Position numbers and translations under genes: made by a program
Shown: positions 24,720 through 33,259 of the stretch, in pieces
Layout of the letters: each line of letters begins with the position of its first letter
Numbering within the stretch: position 1 is the stretch's first letter
The notes under the pieces: generated by a model
The model's input: the letters and a program-made list of their open reading frames with translations, nothing else
The model's database searches: none
What the model was told of the DNA's origin: nothing
NCBI RefSeq assembly: GCF_000349945.1
Contig: NC_020516.1
Coordinates: 4,836,001 to 4,900,000 of the forward strand
Length of the DNA stretch: 64,000 bases
Direction: 5' to 3'
From: Azoarcus sp. KH32C
GTDB taxonomy: Bacteria; Pseudomonadota; Gammaproteobacteria; Burkholderiales; Rhodocyclaceae

Positions 24720-26153
24720 TCAGGCCGGGATCGCGTCCCGGCATTCGTGGTCTTCGCGCAGCAGTGCGCCCAGCGCGACGAGGAAGCGCGCGTTGTCGGC
24801 CGGCAGACCGACGCTGACGCGGATGTGTCCGGGCAGGCCGTAGCGCGCCATGCATTTCACGGCGATGCTGCGGGCGGCCAGGCGCGCAACCGCGTCGCGC
24901 GGGCCGCGCAGCAGCACGAAGTTCGCCGCCGACGGCACGAATTCGACGCCCAGGCGCGCGAGGCCCGTCATCAACAGCTCGCGCTCGCGCGCGTTCGTGG
25001 CGATGCTGTCGCGGCGGTGCTCCTCGTCGGCCAATGCCGCGAGCGCCGCCGCCTGCGCCAGCGAGCCGACGTGGTACTGCGGACACAGCCCGCCAAGCCG
25101 CTGCACAAGTGCCTCGGGCGCGAAGCCGTAGCCGATGCGCAGTCCCGCGAGCCCCTCGACCTTGGAGAGCGAACGCAGCGCGAGGACGGACGCACCGCGC
25201 CGCACATCCGCCGCCGCGTCGATCAGCGGCTGCCCCGCGACGTAATCGCGATAGGCCTCGTCGAGCAGCAGCACCGCGCCGGCGGGCAAGGCGTCGCGCA
25301 ACCGGGCCCAGGCTTCCGGGCTCATCAGCGTCCCGGTCGGGTTGTGCGGCGAGGCGACGACGACGAGGCGCGTTGCTGGACTCAGACGCGCGAGATAGGC
25401 CTCGATGGAGTATTCGCTGCCGGCGAGCGGCACCGTCACGATCTCGGCGCCGACCCGCCGGGCGGCCGAACGGTAGGCCGGGAAGGCGGGGTCGGGGATC
25501 AGCACTTCGCCGCCCGCCCCGACCAGCGCCCGCATCGCGAGATCGATCAGGTCGCAGGCGCCGTTGCCGACCAGGATTTGCCCGGAAGGCAGGTCGAGCC
25601 GGTCGGCGAGCGCGCCGCGCAGTTCGGAGGCATCGGACGCCGGATAGCGGTGCAGCCGCGGCAGCGCCTGCGCGATCGCTTCACGCGCCCGCGGCGAGGG
25701 CCCGAAGGGGTTTTCGTTGCCGGAAAGCTCCGCGACCGCCTCGCCTCCCGCCGCGTAATGCATGTGGATCGACTCGACAAGCACCGCGTGCGGCTCGGCC
25801 ACCGGGCGCGCCGCGGCGACGCGGGCAAAGGCCAGGTCCAGCGGCAGCCCGAGGCCTTCGTGGAGATAGCACGCCGCGAGCGCCGGCGAACGCGAGATCC
25901 CCATTTCGCAGTGCATCAGCACGCGGTGACCGGCGGCAATCCGGGCGGACAGGAAATCCACCGTTTCGCGGATCGTCGCCGCCGGCAAGGGCACCCGGTC
26001 GGCCACCGCGAGGCTCAACTGCAGCGGGACCGCCGCCGGCCGCGGAAGCGGCGCGAGCGACAGCAGCGTGTCGATGCCGGCCGCCTGCAGCGCGGCGCCA
26101 TCCGCGGCTTCGGCGCGACTGCCCACGGCCAGCTGCGGCGTCACGAAATCCAT
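24720..26153 (-). CDS. Dual-specificity-phosphatase / HisC-like aminotransferase fusion
   Basis: A 477-residue two-domain protein. Residues 1-125 form a dual-specificity phosphatase: signature HCEMGISRS at 81-89 (Cys82 nucleophile, Arg88) and a candidate acid Asp52. Residues 135-477 form a class I/II PLP aminotransferase most like histidinol-phosphate aminotransferase: SGNENPFGPSP at the N-terminus, HNPTG near 270-274, DEAYRDY near 298, and the PLP lysine at about 331 in RSLSKVEGLAGLRIGYG. Both active sites look intact. The combination would let one protein transaminate and dephosphorylate a substrate, or remove a phosphate added by the operon's dikinase. It is the first gene of the operon, with ribosome-binding site GGAGGG. 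Confidence 0.82.
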   Translation of the reverse strand: MDFVTPQLAVGSRAEAADGAALQAAGIDTLLSLAPLPRPAAVPLQLSLAVADRVPLPAATIRETVDFLSARIAAGHRVLMHCEMGISRSPALAACYLHEGLGLPLDLAFARVAAARPVAEPHAVLVESIHMHYAAGGEAVAELSGNENPFGPSPRAREAIAQALPRLHRYPASDASELRGALADRLDLPSGQILVGNGACDLIDLAMRALVGAGGEVLIPDPAFPAYRSAARRVGAEIVTVPLAGSEYSIEAYLARLSPATRLVVVASPHNPTGTLMSPEAWARLRDALPAGAVLLLDEAYRDYVAGQPLIDAAADVRRGASVLALRSLSKVEGLAGLRIGYGFAPEALVQRLGGLCPQYHVGSLAQAAALAALADEEHRRDSIATNARERELLMTGLARLGVEFVPSAANFVLLRGPRDAVARLAARSIAVKCMARYGLPGHIRVSVGLPADNARFLVALGALLREDHECRDAIPA

Positions 26154-26186
26154 CCCACGCTCCCTCCGTCGTTGTGCGTTTCCGAG

Positions 26187-26207
26187 ATGTCGCTATCGTG
26201 GCGACAT
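26187..26207. promoter_or_regulatory. 21-bp palindrome upstream of the U32 operon (candidate operator)
   Basis: ATGTCGC, seven bases, then GCGACAT: perfect seven-base arms with a one-turn half-site spacing suited to a dimeric repressor or activator. It lies 34-54 bases ahead of the first start codon of the U32 operon. No regulator gene adjoins it, so the protein that binds is unknown. Confidence 0.5.
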
Positions 26208-26329
26208 GCGGAGGCGCGCAACACGGCCGGATCATGAAGCGGGCATCATGATTTTCTGCAAAACCATACCAACGATATGGGTATAAGAAGCCACGGACGC
26301 GTCCTGCGGCGGCGCAGCAGGGTCGCTAG

Positions 26330-27520
26330 CTAGGCCGCGGCGCCGTGGCGACGGCGCCAGTTCAGGAAGGCGAGGCCGCCGAGCGCAAGGAAGCCGGCCA
26401 TGCCGGCCGCGAGCATCAGCGGCGTCGACCAGCACAGCGGCGCGAGGCCACCGGCAGTGACCGAATTGACGCCGACCTGCAGAAAGCTCTGGCAACTCGA
26501 CGCGAGGCCGCGCCGCGCCGGGAAGAGATCCAGCGCGAGCAGCGTCAGGCTGGGCATCGCGAGCGCCATGCCGAAGGTGTAGATCACGATCGGCACGACC
26601 GACCACGGCAGGCCGGGCACCAGCAGGCCGGACACGAGCAGGTTGAGCACCGCGGCGGTCGCCATGACCGTGAAGCCCGTTACGATCGTGCGCCGCGGAT
26701 GCCAGCGTTCGGCCACCCGGCCCGACAAGGCCGAGCCGCTCATCATGCCCGCCACCGCCGGCATGAAGAGCCAGCCGAACTGCTGCGCACCGAGCCCCAG
26801 GTGCTTCATCAGGAAGACCGGCGCGGACAGCACGTAGAGGAAGAATCCGTTGAAGTTGAAGGCCGCCGCACCCGCCAGCAGCACGAACGCGGCGCTACCC
26901 AGCACGCGCGCGTAGGCGCGCCCGAGCGTCACCGGGTGCAGCGGATGACGCGCCGCGACGGGCAGCGTCTCGGGCAGGAAGCGCCAGGTCATGAACGCGA
27001 GCAGCGCACCGAAGGCCGCGAGGAAGACGAAGACCGCGCGCCAGCCGGCCAGGGCGAGCAGCGCCCCGCCGATCACCGGTGCCACCGCCGGCGCCACCGC
27101 GAAGATCAACATCACGCGCGACATCAGGCGCTGGGCCTCGGCGCCGTCAAAGAGGTCGCGTACCACCGCCCGCCCGACGACCATGCCGGCGCCTGCGGAC
27201 ATGCCCTGCAGCCCGCGCCCGGCCCACAGCCAGCTGATGGACGGCGCCGCCGCGCACACGAGGGAGGCCAGCGCGAACATCAGCATCGCGACGATGATCA
27301 CGCGCCGCCGCCCGAAACGGTCGGAGAGCGCCCCGTGCCACAGCACCATGAAGGCAAAGGTCGCCATGTAGGCGGTCAGCGTCTGCTGGATTTCGATCGA
27401 GGTCACCGACAGCGATTCGCCGATCGCCGGAAAGGCCGGCAGGTAGGTATCGATCGAAAACGGGCCGATGGCGGCCAGCGCGGCAAGGACGAACGCCAGC
27501 CAGGGAGACGATGCGGGCAT
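26330..27520 (-). CDS. Bcr/CflA-type MFS drug-resistance transporter
   Basis: A 396-residue inner-membrane major-facilitator protein with 12 hydrophobic helices. The start (AALAAIGPFSIDTYLPAFPA) and loop ALSDRFGRRRVIIVAM between helices 2 and 3 mark the Bcr/CflA branch of proton-driven drug exporters. The ATG at 27520 is preferred; an upstream in-frame ATG adds a charged tail. It ends 176 bases before the U32 operon on the same strand, so it could export a product of that operon or protect against it, but it has its own promoter region. Confidence 0.87.
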   Translation of the reverse strand: MPASSPWLAFVLAALAAIGPFSIDTYLPAFPAIGESLSVTSIEIQQTLTAYMATFAFMVLWHGALSDRFGRRRVIIVAMLMFALASLVCAAAPSISWLWAGRGLQGMSAGAGMVVGRAVVRDLFDGAEAQRLMSRVMLIFAVAPAVAPVIGGALLALAGWRAVFVFLAAFGALLAFMTWRFLPETLPVAARHPLHPVTLGRAYARVLGSAAFVLLAGAAAFNFNGFFLYVLSAPVFLMKHLGLGAQQFGWLFMPAVAGMMSGSALSGRVAERWHPRRTIVTGFTVMATAAVLNLLVSGLLVPGLPWSVVPIVIYTFGMALAMPSLTLLALDLFPARRGLASSCQSFLQVGVNSVTAGGLAPLCWSTPLMLAAGMAGFLALGGLAFLNWRRRHGAAA

Positions 27521-27641
27521 TGGGGGCTCGGGGGGAATTCTTGTATTGTTCGCGGCGATACCGGCATGGCGCCCCGTCCGCGTGCGGACAGGCGCGCAAC
27601 TGCGGGCCGCCTTCATCCCGTCATGATACCGTGCGCCGCCC

Positions 27642-29957
27642 TCATCGCCCGTTGCCCGTCACCTCGTTCAGGCGCGACGACAGCTCCCTGTTCTGGCAGT
27701 CGATCTCGTGCAGGCGGAAAGCATCCTCCAGGCATTCGAGCAGCGCCGCGTCGTCCCAGGGTTTGGTCATGAACTTGAAGATCGCGCCGCGATTGACGGC
27801 GTCGATAACCGAAGCGAGGTCGGTATAGCCGGACAGCACGATCCTCACCACGCCCGGATAAAGATCGCGCACCCGGCGCAGGAACTCGGTCCCGGTCATC
27901 TCCGTCATGCGCTGGTCGCACAACACGACCCCGACCGGATGGCTCGCGAGGCGCTCGAAGCCTTCCAGTGCCCCCGTCGCGGTGAGGACGCGGAAATCCG
28001 AGTGCCGCAGGGAGCGGCGCAGCGCCGACAGCACATGCGCTTCGTCGTCCACCACCAGCAGCACGCGCTCACGCTGCGGCGCCGGCAGCGCGGGCGGAAT
28101 GCAGCGGTTTTCGCGCAACAGCGCCGCGAACTCGTCGCCCGGCAGCGGGCGGCTGAAGTAGTAGCCTTGTATCTCCTCGCAGCCGAGGCCGCGCAGGAAG
28201 GCCAGTTGCCCCTCGGTTTCGACGCCCTCGGCGATCACCGTCAGCTTCAGGCTATGCGCCATGCCCACGACAGCCCGCACGATCGCCGCGCTCTGCGGAT
28301 TGGAGGTCACGCCGGCGACGAAGCTCTGGTCGATCTTGATCCGGCTCACAGGCAGGCGCTGCAGATAGCTCAGCGACGAATACCCGGTCCCGAAGTCGTC
28401 CAGCGCATGGCTCACGCCCCGCGACTTCAACTCGTTGAGCGTCCGGATCACCGCGTCGGCGTTGAGCAGCACGGCGCTCTCGGTGACCTCGAGCTCCAGC
28501 CAGCGGTGCTCGAGGCCGGTGTCGGCCAGGGCGCGCCGCACCAGTTCTCCGACGTCTCCGCTCTGGAACTGGCGGGCGGACAGGTTGACTGCCATGCGCA
28601 AGGGCGGCAGGCCCTCGGCCTGCCAGCGTTTCGCGCTGGCGCAGGCCTCGGCGATCACCCATTCGCCGACCGGCACGATCAGGCCGGTCGCCTCCAGCAT
28701 CGGCACGAACTGCGACGGCAGCACGAGGCCGTGGCCAGGCCGCTGCCAGCGCAGCAGCGCCTCCGCACCGACGATGCGCCCGCTCGCGACGTCGACCTGG
28801 GGCTGGTAGTGCAGTTCCAGTTCGCCGCGCTCGAGCGCCCGACGCAACGCCGCCTCCATGTCCAGCTGATGGCGCGAGCCGCCGTCCATGCCCGCGACGA
28901 AGAAGCGGCAGCAGCCCGTCGCCCCCTTCGCGCCCGTGCCGGCCGCCAACACCGCCGCGTCGATGGCGTCGGCCGCATTGCCGTCGTGCGGATGCATGGC
29001 GATGCCGATGAAGGGATCGAGGAAGACCTCGCTGTCGTCGATCAGGAAGGGCTCGGCCAGCCCCTGGTGCAGTTGCCACACAATCTCCTCGACCGCGTGC
29101 AGCCCCTCCGGCGGCTGCAGCAGGCAACCGAACTCCGAAGGATTGAAGCGCCCGACCACCGCCGTCGGGAGCAGGGTTTCCAGCCGTGCCGCCACCGTCC
29201 GCGCGAGTTGCACGCCAGCCGCCTGCCCGAGGGCCTGCAGGATCGCGTGATAGCGGCGCAGGCTCACGGCCAACACCACCCGCTCGCCCGCCGCCGCCAG
29301 CCGTTCCGCGAGCAGCGCGCGGCCCGGCAGGCCGGTCTCGGCATCGTAGTAGGCGAGATACTGGATCTTGGTTTCCGCTGCGAGCCGCTCCTCTTCCCGG
29401 CGCATCATGCGCAGCGCAAAGGAGATGTCCTCGGCGACCTCGTTCAGCAACTGCAATTCCCCGTCGAGGAAGCAGGCGGTCTTGTCCGCCCCCACCACCA
29501 GCACGCCGGCGACCGCGTTCTCCATCATCAGCGGCAATGCCGCCGCGGAACGCGCGCCGACGTCCCGCAGGATGCCCTTCCAGGCCGACGCCGGACTCAG
29601 TTCCGCCTCGACGTCATTGGCGATGCAGGGTCGCCCCTCGCGGATCGCCGTGCCGGATGGGCTCCAGCCATCGGTGCTCTCGACCGCGCCGCCACGCACC
29701 CGCGCGAAATCGGCCGGCGCGCCGGCACGCGCCACCGCCTGCATCCGGGTGCCCCCCGGTTCCAACAGTCCGATCCACGCGAACAGGAAGCCGCCCTCCT
29801 CGACGGCGATGCGGCATGCGTTCTCGTAGAGCTCGTAGGGATCGTCGAGACGTACGATGCTGCGGTTGATTCGGCTCAGCATCGCGTAGAGCTGCGCCAG
29901 CCGCTCCAGCTTGTCCCTCGCCGAGGCGAGGTCTTCGATCGTTTTCTTGTCGGTCAT
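27642..29957 (-). CDS. GAF - degenerate GGDEF - EAL - receiver protein (cyclic-di-GMP phosphodiesterase)
   Basis: A 771-residue cytosolic signalling protein. Order: GAF sensor (about 20-180); a GGDEF-like domain whose signature is replaced by RFNPSEF, so not a cyclase; an EAL domain with intact motif GAEALLRW and DDFGTGYSSLSYLQ, so probably an active cyclic-di-GMP phosphodiesterase; and a C-terminal receiver (about 640-760) with phosphoacceptor Asp in VVLCDQRM and Lys in FMTKPW. A C-terminal receiver after EAL suggests control by phosphorylation from the hybrid kinase encoded upstream. It is the last gene of that operon. Confidence 0.88.
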   Translation of the reverse strand: MTDKKTIEDLASARDKLERLAQLYAMLSRINRSIVRLDDPYELYENACRIAVEEGGFLFAWIGLLEPGGTRMQAVARAGAPADFARVRGGAVESTDGWSPSGTAIREGRPCIANDVEAELSPASAWKGILRDVGARSAAALPLMMENAVAGVLVVGADKTACFLDGELQLLNEVAEDISFALRMMRREEERLAAETKIQYLAYYDAETGLPGRALLAERLAAAGERVVLAVSLRRYHAILQALGQAAGVQLARTVAARLETLLPTAVVGRFNPSEFGCLLQPPEGLHAVEEIVWQLHQGLAEPFLIDDSEVFLDPFIGIAMHPHDGNAADAIDAAVLAAGTGAKGATGCCRFFVAGMDGGSRHQLDMEAALRRALERGELELHYQPQVDVASGRIVGAEALLRWQRPGHGLVLPSQFVPMLEATGLIVPVGEWVIAEACASAKRWQAEGLPPLRMAVNLSARQFQSGDVGELVRRALADTGLEHRWLELEVTESAVLLNADAVIRTLNELKSRGVSHALDDFGTGYSSLSYLQRLPVSRIKIDQSFVAGVTSNPQSAAIVRAVVGMAHSLKLTVIAEGVETEGQLAFLRGLGCEEIQGYYFSRPLPGDEFAALLRENRCIPPALPAPQRERVLLVVDDEAHVLSALRRSLRHSDFRVLTATGALEGFERLASHPVGVVLCDQRMTEMTGTEFLRRVRDLYPGVVRIVLSGYTDLASVIDAVNRGAIFKFMTKPWDDAALLECLEDAFRLHEIDCQNRELSSRLNEVTGNGR

Positions 29958-29959
29958 GG

Positions 29960-30343
29960 CTACTCCAGTCCGAGGAGCTCCGCCATCAGCGCCTTCAGTT
30001 GCCAGCGATCCACCGGTTTCACCAGCACCCGCTCGACGCCGGCCGCGGCCAAGCGTGCACGCGAGGCGGAGTCGTCGAGCGCCGTAACCATTACGATCGG
30101 CACGCGGTTCGCGGCGGGGTCGGCCTTCAGGCGCCGCACCACCTCGAAACCGTCCATGTCGGGCATCATCAAGTCGAGCAGGATGAGATCGGGCAGCTCG
30201 GCGGCCACCGCAGCCAGCGCGGCGGCGCCCGAGTCCGCGCTCTTGACCTCGAAGCCGTCGACGCGCAGCAGGGTTTCGATCAGTTTGCGATTGCGCGGAT
30301 CGTCGTCGACGATCAGCACGCTGGCCGGAGAACTCGTGGGCAT
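29960..30343 (-). CDS. Single-domain response regulator
   Basis: A 127-residue lone receiver domain. The acidic pair DDD is near residue 14, the phosphoacceptor is in LILLDLMMPDMDGFE, the Thr/Ser switch in MVTALDD and the lysine in LVKPVD. Without an output domain it must pass the phosphate on or bind a partner. It lies two bases before the EAL protein gene and four bases after the other lone receiver, in an operon headed by a hybrid kinase. Confidence 0.9.
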   Translation of the reverse strand: MPTSSPASVLIVDDDPRNRKLIETLLRVDGFEVKSADSGAAALAAVAAELPDLILLDLMMPDMDGFEVVRRLKADPAANRVPIVMVTALDDSASRARLAAAGVERVLVKPVDRWQLKALMAELLGLE

Positions 30344-30347
30344 GCTC

Positions 30348-30719
30348 TTATTTCCCTTCCAGCAACCTCGCCACCTCGACGAGGAATTCCTTGTACTGGA
30401 TCGGCTTGGCGATATACGCGTCGCAGCCCGCGTGCAGCATCCGCCGGTCGTCCCCCTTCATCGCGAAGGCCGTCAGGGCGACGATCTTGATGTCCTGCGT
30501 CACCGGGTCCGACTTCAGCACACGCGTCGCCTCGAGGCCGTCCATGTCCGGCAGCTGCATGTCCATCAGGATCAGCTGCGGATGGTGCTCCCGCGCCAGC
30601 GCGATACCGGCAGCCGCGTCGGTTGCCTGCAGGACCGCGTAACCCACATGGTCCAGCAGCATGGTCACCAGCTTCATGTTCGCGGCCGTGTCCTCGATGA
30701 CGAGCACCGTCGTGGTCAT
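30348..30719 (-). CDS. Single-domain response regulator, DivK-like
   Basis: A 123-residue receiver-only protein with phosphoacceptor Asp in LILMDMQLPDMDGLEA, switch residue in IVALTAFAMKGDD and lysine in IAKPIQYKEF. The pattern is that of DivK/CheY-like shuttles in multi-kinase phosphorelays. Its start codon overlaps the hybrid kinase stop (ATGA), so translation is coupled. Confidence 0.9.
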   Translation of the reverse strand: MTTTVLVIEDTAANMKLVTMLLDHVGYAVLQATDAAAGIALAREHHPQLILMDMQLPDMDGLEATRVLKSDPVTQDIKIVALTAFAMKGDDRRMLHAGCDAYIAKPIQYKEFLVEVARLLEGK

Positions 30720-33259
30720 GACATCTCCTGTTGCGACACCGCCAGCGCACGACGCACCTCGGCGGCGAACTGGTGCTGCTCGAAGACGGCCTTTTCGACG
30801 ATCGCCGTCACACGGCCGTTGAGCGCGGCGCGATCGGCCGCCGCCAGCTGCTTCGCCGTGACGACAATGATCGGAATCGCCTCCGTCGCCGGATCGCGCT
30901 TGAGGGCCTCGACCACTTCGAAGCCGCTCATTCCCGGCATCATTAGATCGAGCACCAGCAGATCGGGCCGCTCCCGTCGTGCTGCCGTGACGCCCTCTTC
31001 GCCACTGTAGGCGCGCGAGACGGTATAGCCTGGCTCGGCAAGATAGGCAGCCATCAGGTCCACGGCGCGGATATCGTCATCGACGATCAGCACACTGGCC
31101 GGCGAACCCGCCGATGCATGCAGGCCGAGACTTGCGAGCGCCGCCCCCAAGTCCTCGCGGCTCACCGGCTTCTGCAGCACCTGCGCCGCCCCGAGCGAAA
31201 AGCCGCGCCGGAAGTCGTCCAGGATGGAGCAGATCACGACCGGCGTCTCCGCCCACGGCGAGCCCTCCTGCTTGATCCGCTCGATGAACTCCCACCCGTC
31301 CGCGCCCGGCAGCAGGATGTCCAGCACGATCACGACCGGGCGCTCGGTCTCGATGAGCTCCAGTGCCGCCTCCGCACTGCCGACGCGCAGCACGTCCAGA
31401 TCCTCGGCTTCGAGTTGCACCCGCAGCAGCGCTGCGGCCTCGTCGTTGTCCTCCAGCACCAGCGCAAGACGCCTGCCCTTGCGTGGCGTTGCGCTCGCCG
31501 GCGACACCTCGCCCACCCCTTCGGGCACGCGCCACGGCAACCACACGGTAAAGCCGCTGCCTTCGCCCGGCCGGCTCGTCACGGCCACGGTCCCCCCGTG
31601 CAAGAGAGCCAACTTCACCACCAGCGCCAGACCCAGCCCCGTGCCCTCGAAGCGGCGCGCAAGCGAGGAGTCGAGCTGGCTGAACGGCTGGAACAGGCGC
31701 GGCGCATCTTCGGCCTTGATGCCAATGCCCGAATCCTCCACCGTGACCTCAAGGAAGTCCGCGAAACCGTCCGGAGGCAAGGGAAGACGCACGTGCAGCG
31801 GCCGGTCGGTGGTCCAGTTCTCGATCTCGGCACGACCGACGCGACGCGCCCGCAGCGTCACGCGCCCCTGCTCCGGCGTGAACTTCACCGCGTTCGACAG
31901 CAGGTTGTAGAGGATCTGCTTGACCTTGCGCGCATCGATGCAGATCGGCGGCAAGCCCTCCGGCACCTCGTTGCGTAGCATCACGACATGCGCCGCCGCC
32001 TTCTCCTTGACCACCGACAGGCTGTCCGTCAGCAGCGTACCGACCTCGACGCGCTCGAGATCGAGCTCCATTTTGCCCGCCTCGACCTTCGACAGGTCGA
32101 GGATGTCGTTGATCAGGGACAGCAGATGACGCCCGCTGTTGAAGATGTCCGCGACGAACTCGCGTTGGCGCGGCGGCATCTCGCCCATCAGGCCGTCCTT
32201 CAGCACTTCCGAGAAACCGATGATCGCGTTGAGCGGCGTGCGCAACTCGTGCGACATGTTGGCGAGGAACTCCGATTTGCGCTTGCTCGCTTCCTGCAGC
32301 TGCTGGTTCGTCTCTTCCAGGGCGGCGTTCACCACTTCCAGCGCCTGGCCGAGCCGCGCCAGCTCGGCGGACTTCTCGCGTTCGCGGACGTGCGTTTCGA
32401 CGAGCCGCGTGTAGAGCACGCCGCTTTCGAGCAGCAACATCATGAGCACAAAGCTCGCCGCGACGAGCCCGTAGATCCGGCCGGCGTAGAAACCGAGGTC
32501 AAAACGCCCCGCGTTGAGCACCGCGGCAAGCGCGATGTCGAGCATCCACACGAAAGCCACCACCATCAGCCACAGGTCGAGGACCGAATGCGGGCGCCGC
32601 CGCCATAGCACGATCAAGGCCATCAGGCTGAACGTCCATGTGCAGGAGACGACCACGATCATCGTCGGCGTATAGCGGTTGCCGGTCATGATCGCGGGTA
32701 TCCATTCGTGCCCCGATGTTGCCAACGCGCCCAGCGCTGCCGCCAGTGCCACGACCGCGGCGACGCTGCCGCCGATCACCGCCCTCGAACCACGCACACC
32801 GGCGTCGAAAACCGGTATCTTGCCCTTCAACTCCGCATACGCGATCACGAACAGCGGGAAACCGCCGTGCCAGAACATGTACAACCATGCGGTCGTCTGC
32901 GGCCCCGCGCCGAGCAGGCCCTGGTCCGCGAAGAGACCGGGAAAGCTCAAGGCGTGCAGGATCGCCATCAAGGCCGTGTAGAGATAACCCGCCGCCAGCA
33001 CTGCCAAGCCCGTGGAACGCAGGATGTAGTACTGGCCGAAAAGCAGGCCCGCCGTGATCAGGTCGCAGACGACGAAAGCGGCCTGATAGACCGGGATGAA
33101 GGCCCACACCTTCGGCAGCTGCACCTGGGCGAAAGGCACGGCGGCAGCGAAGAAGGCCAGGGATATGCCGATGACCACGAGCGCCAGCCGGCGCTGGCCG
33201 CGATCGGGCTGCGCGGTGGCTAAGAAGGCCGGTCGCTCGCTACCAAACCCTTGCTCCAT
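30716..33259 (-). CDS. MASE4-domain hybrid histidine kinase with two receivers
   Basis: An 847-residue membrane kinase. The N-terminal 270 residues hold about seven hydrophobic helices resembling the MASE4 sensor region, then a coiled coil, a HisKA domain with phospho-His in ANMSHELRTPLNAI, an ATPase domain (DSGIGIKAED; GTGLGLALV), and two receivers (LVLEDND... VIVLDILLPGADG; LIVDDDI... LLVLDLMMPGMSG). ATG at 33259 follows AGAGGTGAC. It heads a four-gene signalling operon ending in an EAL phosphodiesterase, so it probably tunes cyclic-di-GMP. The signal sensed by the membrane part is unknown. Confidence 0.9.
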   Translation of the reverse strand: MEQGFGSERPAFLATAQPDRGQRRLALVVIGISLAFFAAAVPFAQVQLPKVWAFIPVYQAAFVVCDLITAGLLFGQYYILRSTGLAVLAAGYLYTALMAILHALSFPGLFADQGLLGAGPQTTAWLYMFWHGGFPLFVIAYAELKGKIPVFDAGVRGSRAVIGGSVAAVVALAAALGALATSGHEWIPAIMTGNRYTPTMIVVVSCTWTFSLMALIVLWRRRPHSVLDLWLMVVAFVWMLDIALAAVLNAGRFDLGFYAGRIYGLVAASFVLMMLLLESGVLYTRLVETHVREREKSAELARLGQALEVVNAALEETNQQLQEASKRKSEFLANMSHELRTPLNAIIGFSEVLKDGLMGEMPPRQREFVADIFNSGRHLLSLINDILDLSKVEAGKMELDLERVEVGTLLTDSLSVVKEKAAAHVVMLRNEVPEGLPPICIDARKVKQILYNLLSNAVKFTPEQGRVTLRARRVGRAEIENWTTDRPLHVRLPLPPDGFADFLEVTVEDSGIGIKAEDAPRLFQPFSQLDSSLARRFEGTGLGLALVVKLALLHGGTVAVTSRPGEGSGFTVWLPWRVPEGVGEVSPASATPRKGRRLALVLEDNDEAAALLRVQLEAEDLDVLRVGSAEAALELIETERPVVIVLDILLPGADGWEFIERIKQEGSPWAETPVVICSILDDFRRGFSLGAAQVLQKPVSREDLGAALASLGLHASAGSPASVLIVDDDIRAVDLMAAYLAEPGYTVSRAYSGEEGVTAARRERPDLLVLDLMMPGMSGFEVVEALKRDPATEAIPIIVVTAKQLAAADRAALNGRVTAIVEKAVFEQHQFAAEVRRALAVSQQEMS

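Noticed and set aside
15659..26153. Reading the U32 operon as the ordinary anaerobic ubiquinone (ubiTUV) locus
   Set aside because: No UbiT-like SCP2 protein is present, there are three UbiU-like copies, and the dikinase, phosphatase-aminotransferase and NMT1-like genes have no place in that pathway.
26262..26286. Sigma-54-like element on the minus strand upstream of the U32 operon (TTGGTATGGTTTTGCAG)
   Set aside because: GG and GC are nine bases apart, not ten, a spacing that normally abolishes sigma-54 binding.
28900..29350. An active diguanylate cyclase in the GAF-GGDEF-EAL-receiver protein
   Set aside because: The signature position reads RFNPSEF and lacks the Gly-Gly-Asp/Glu residues needed for catalysis.
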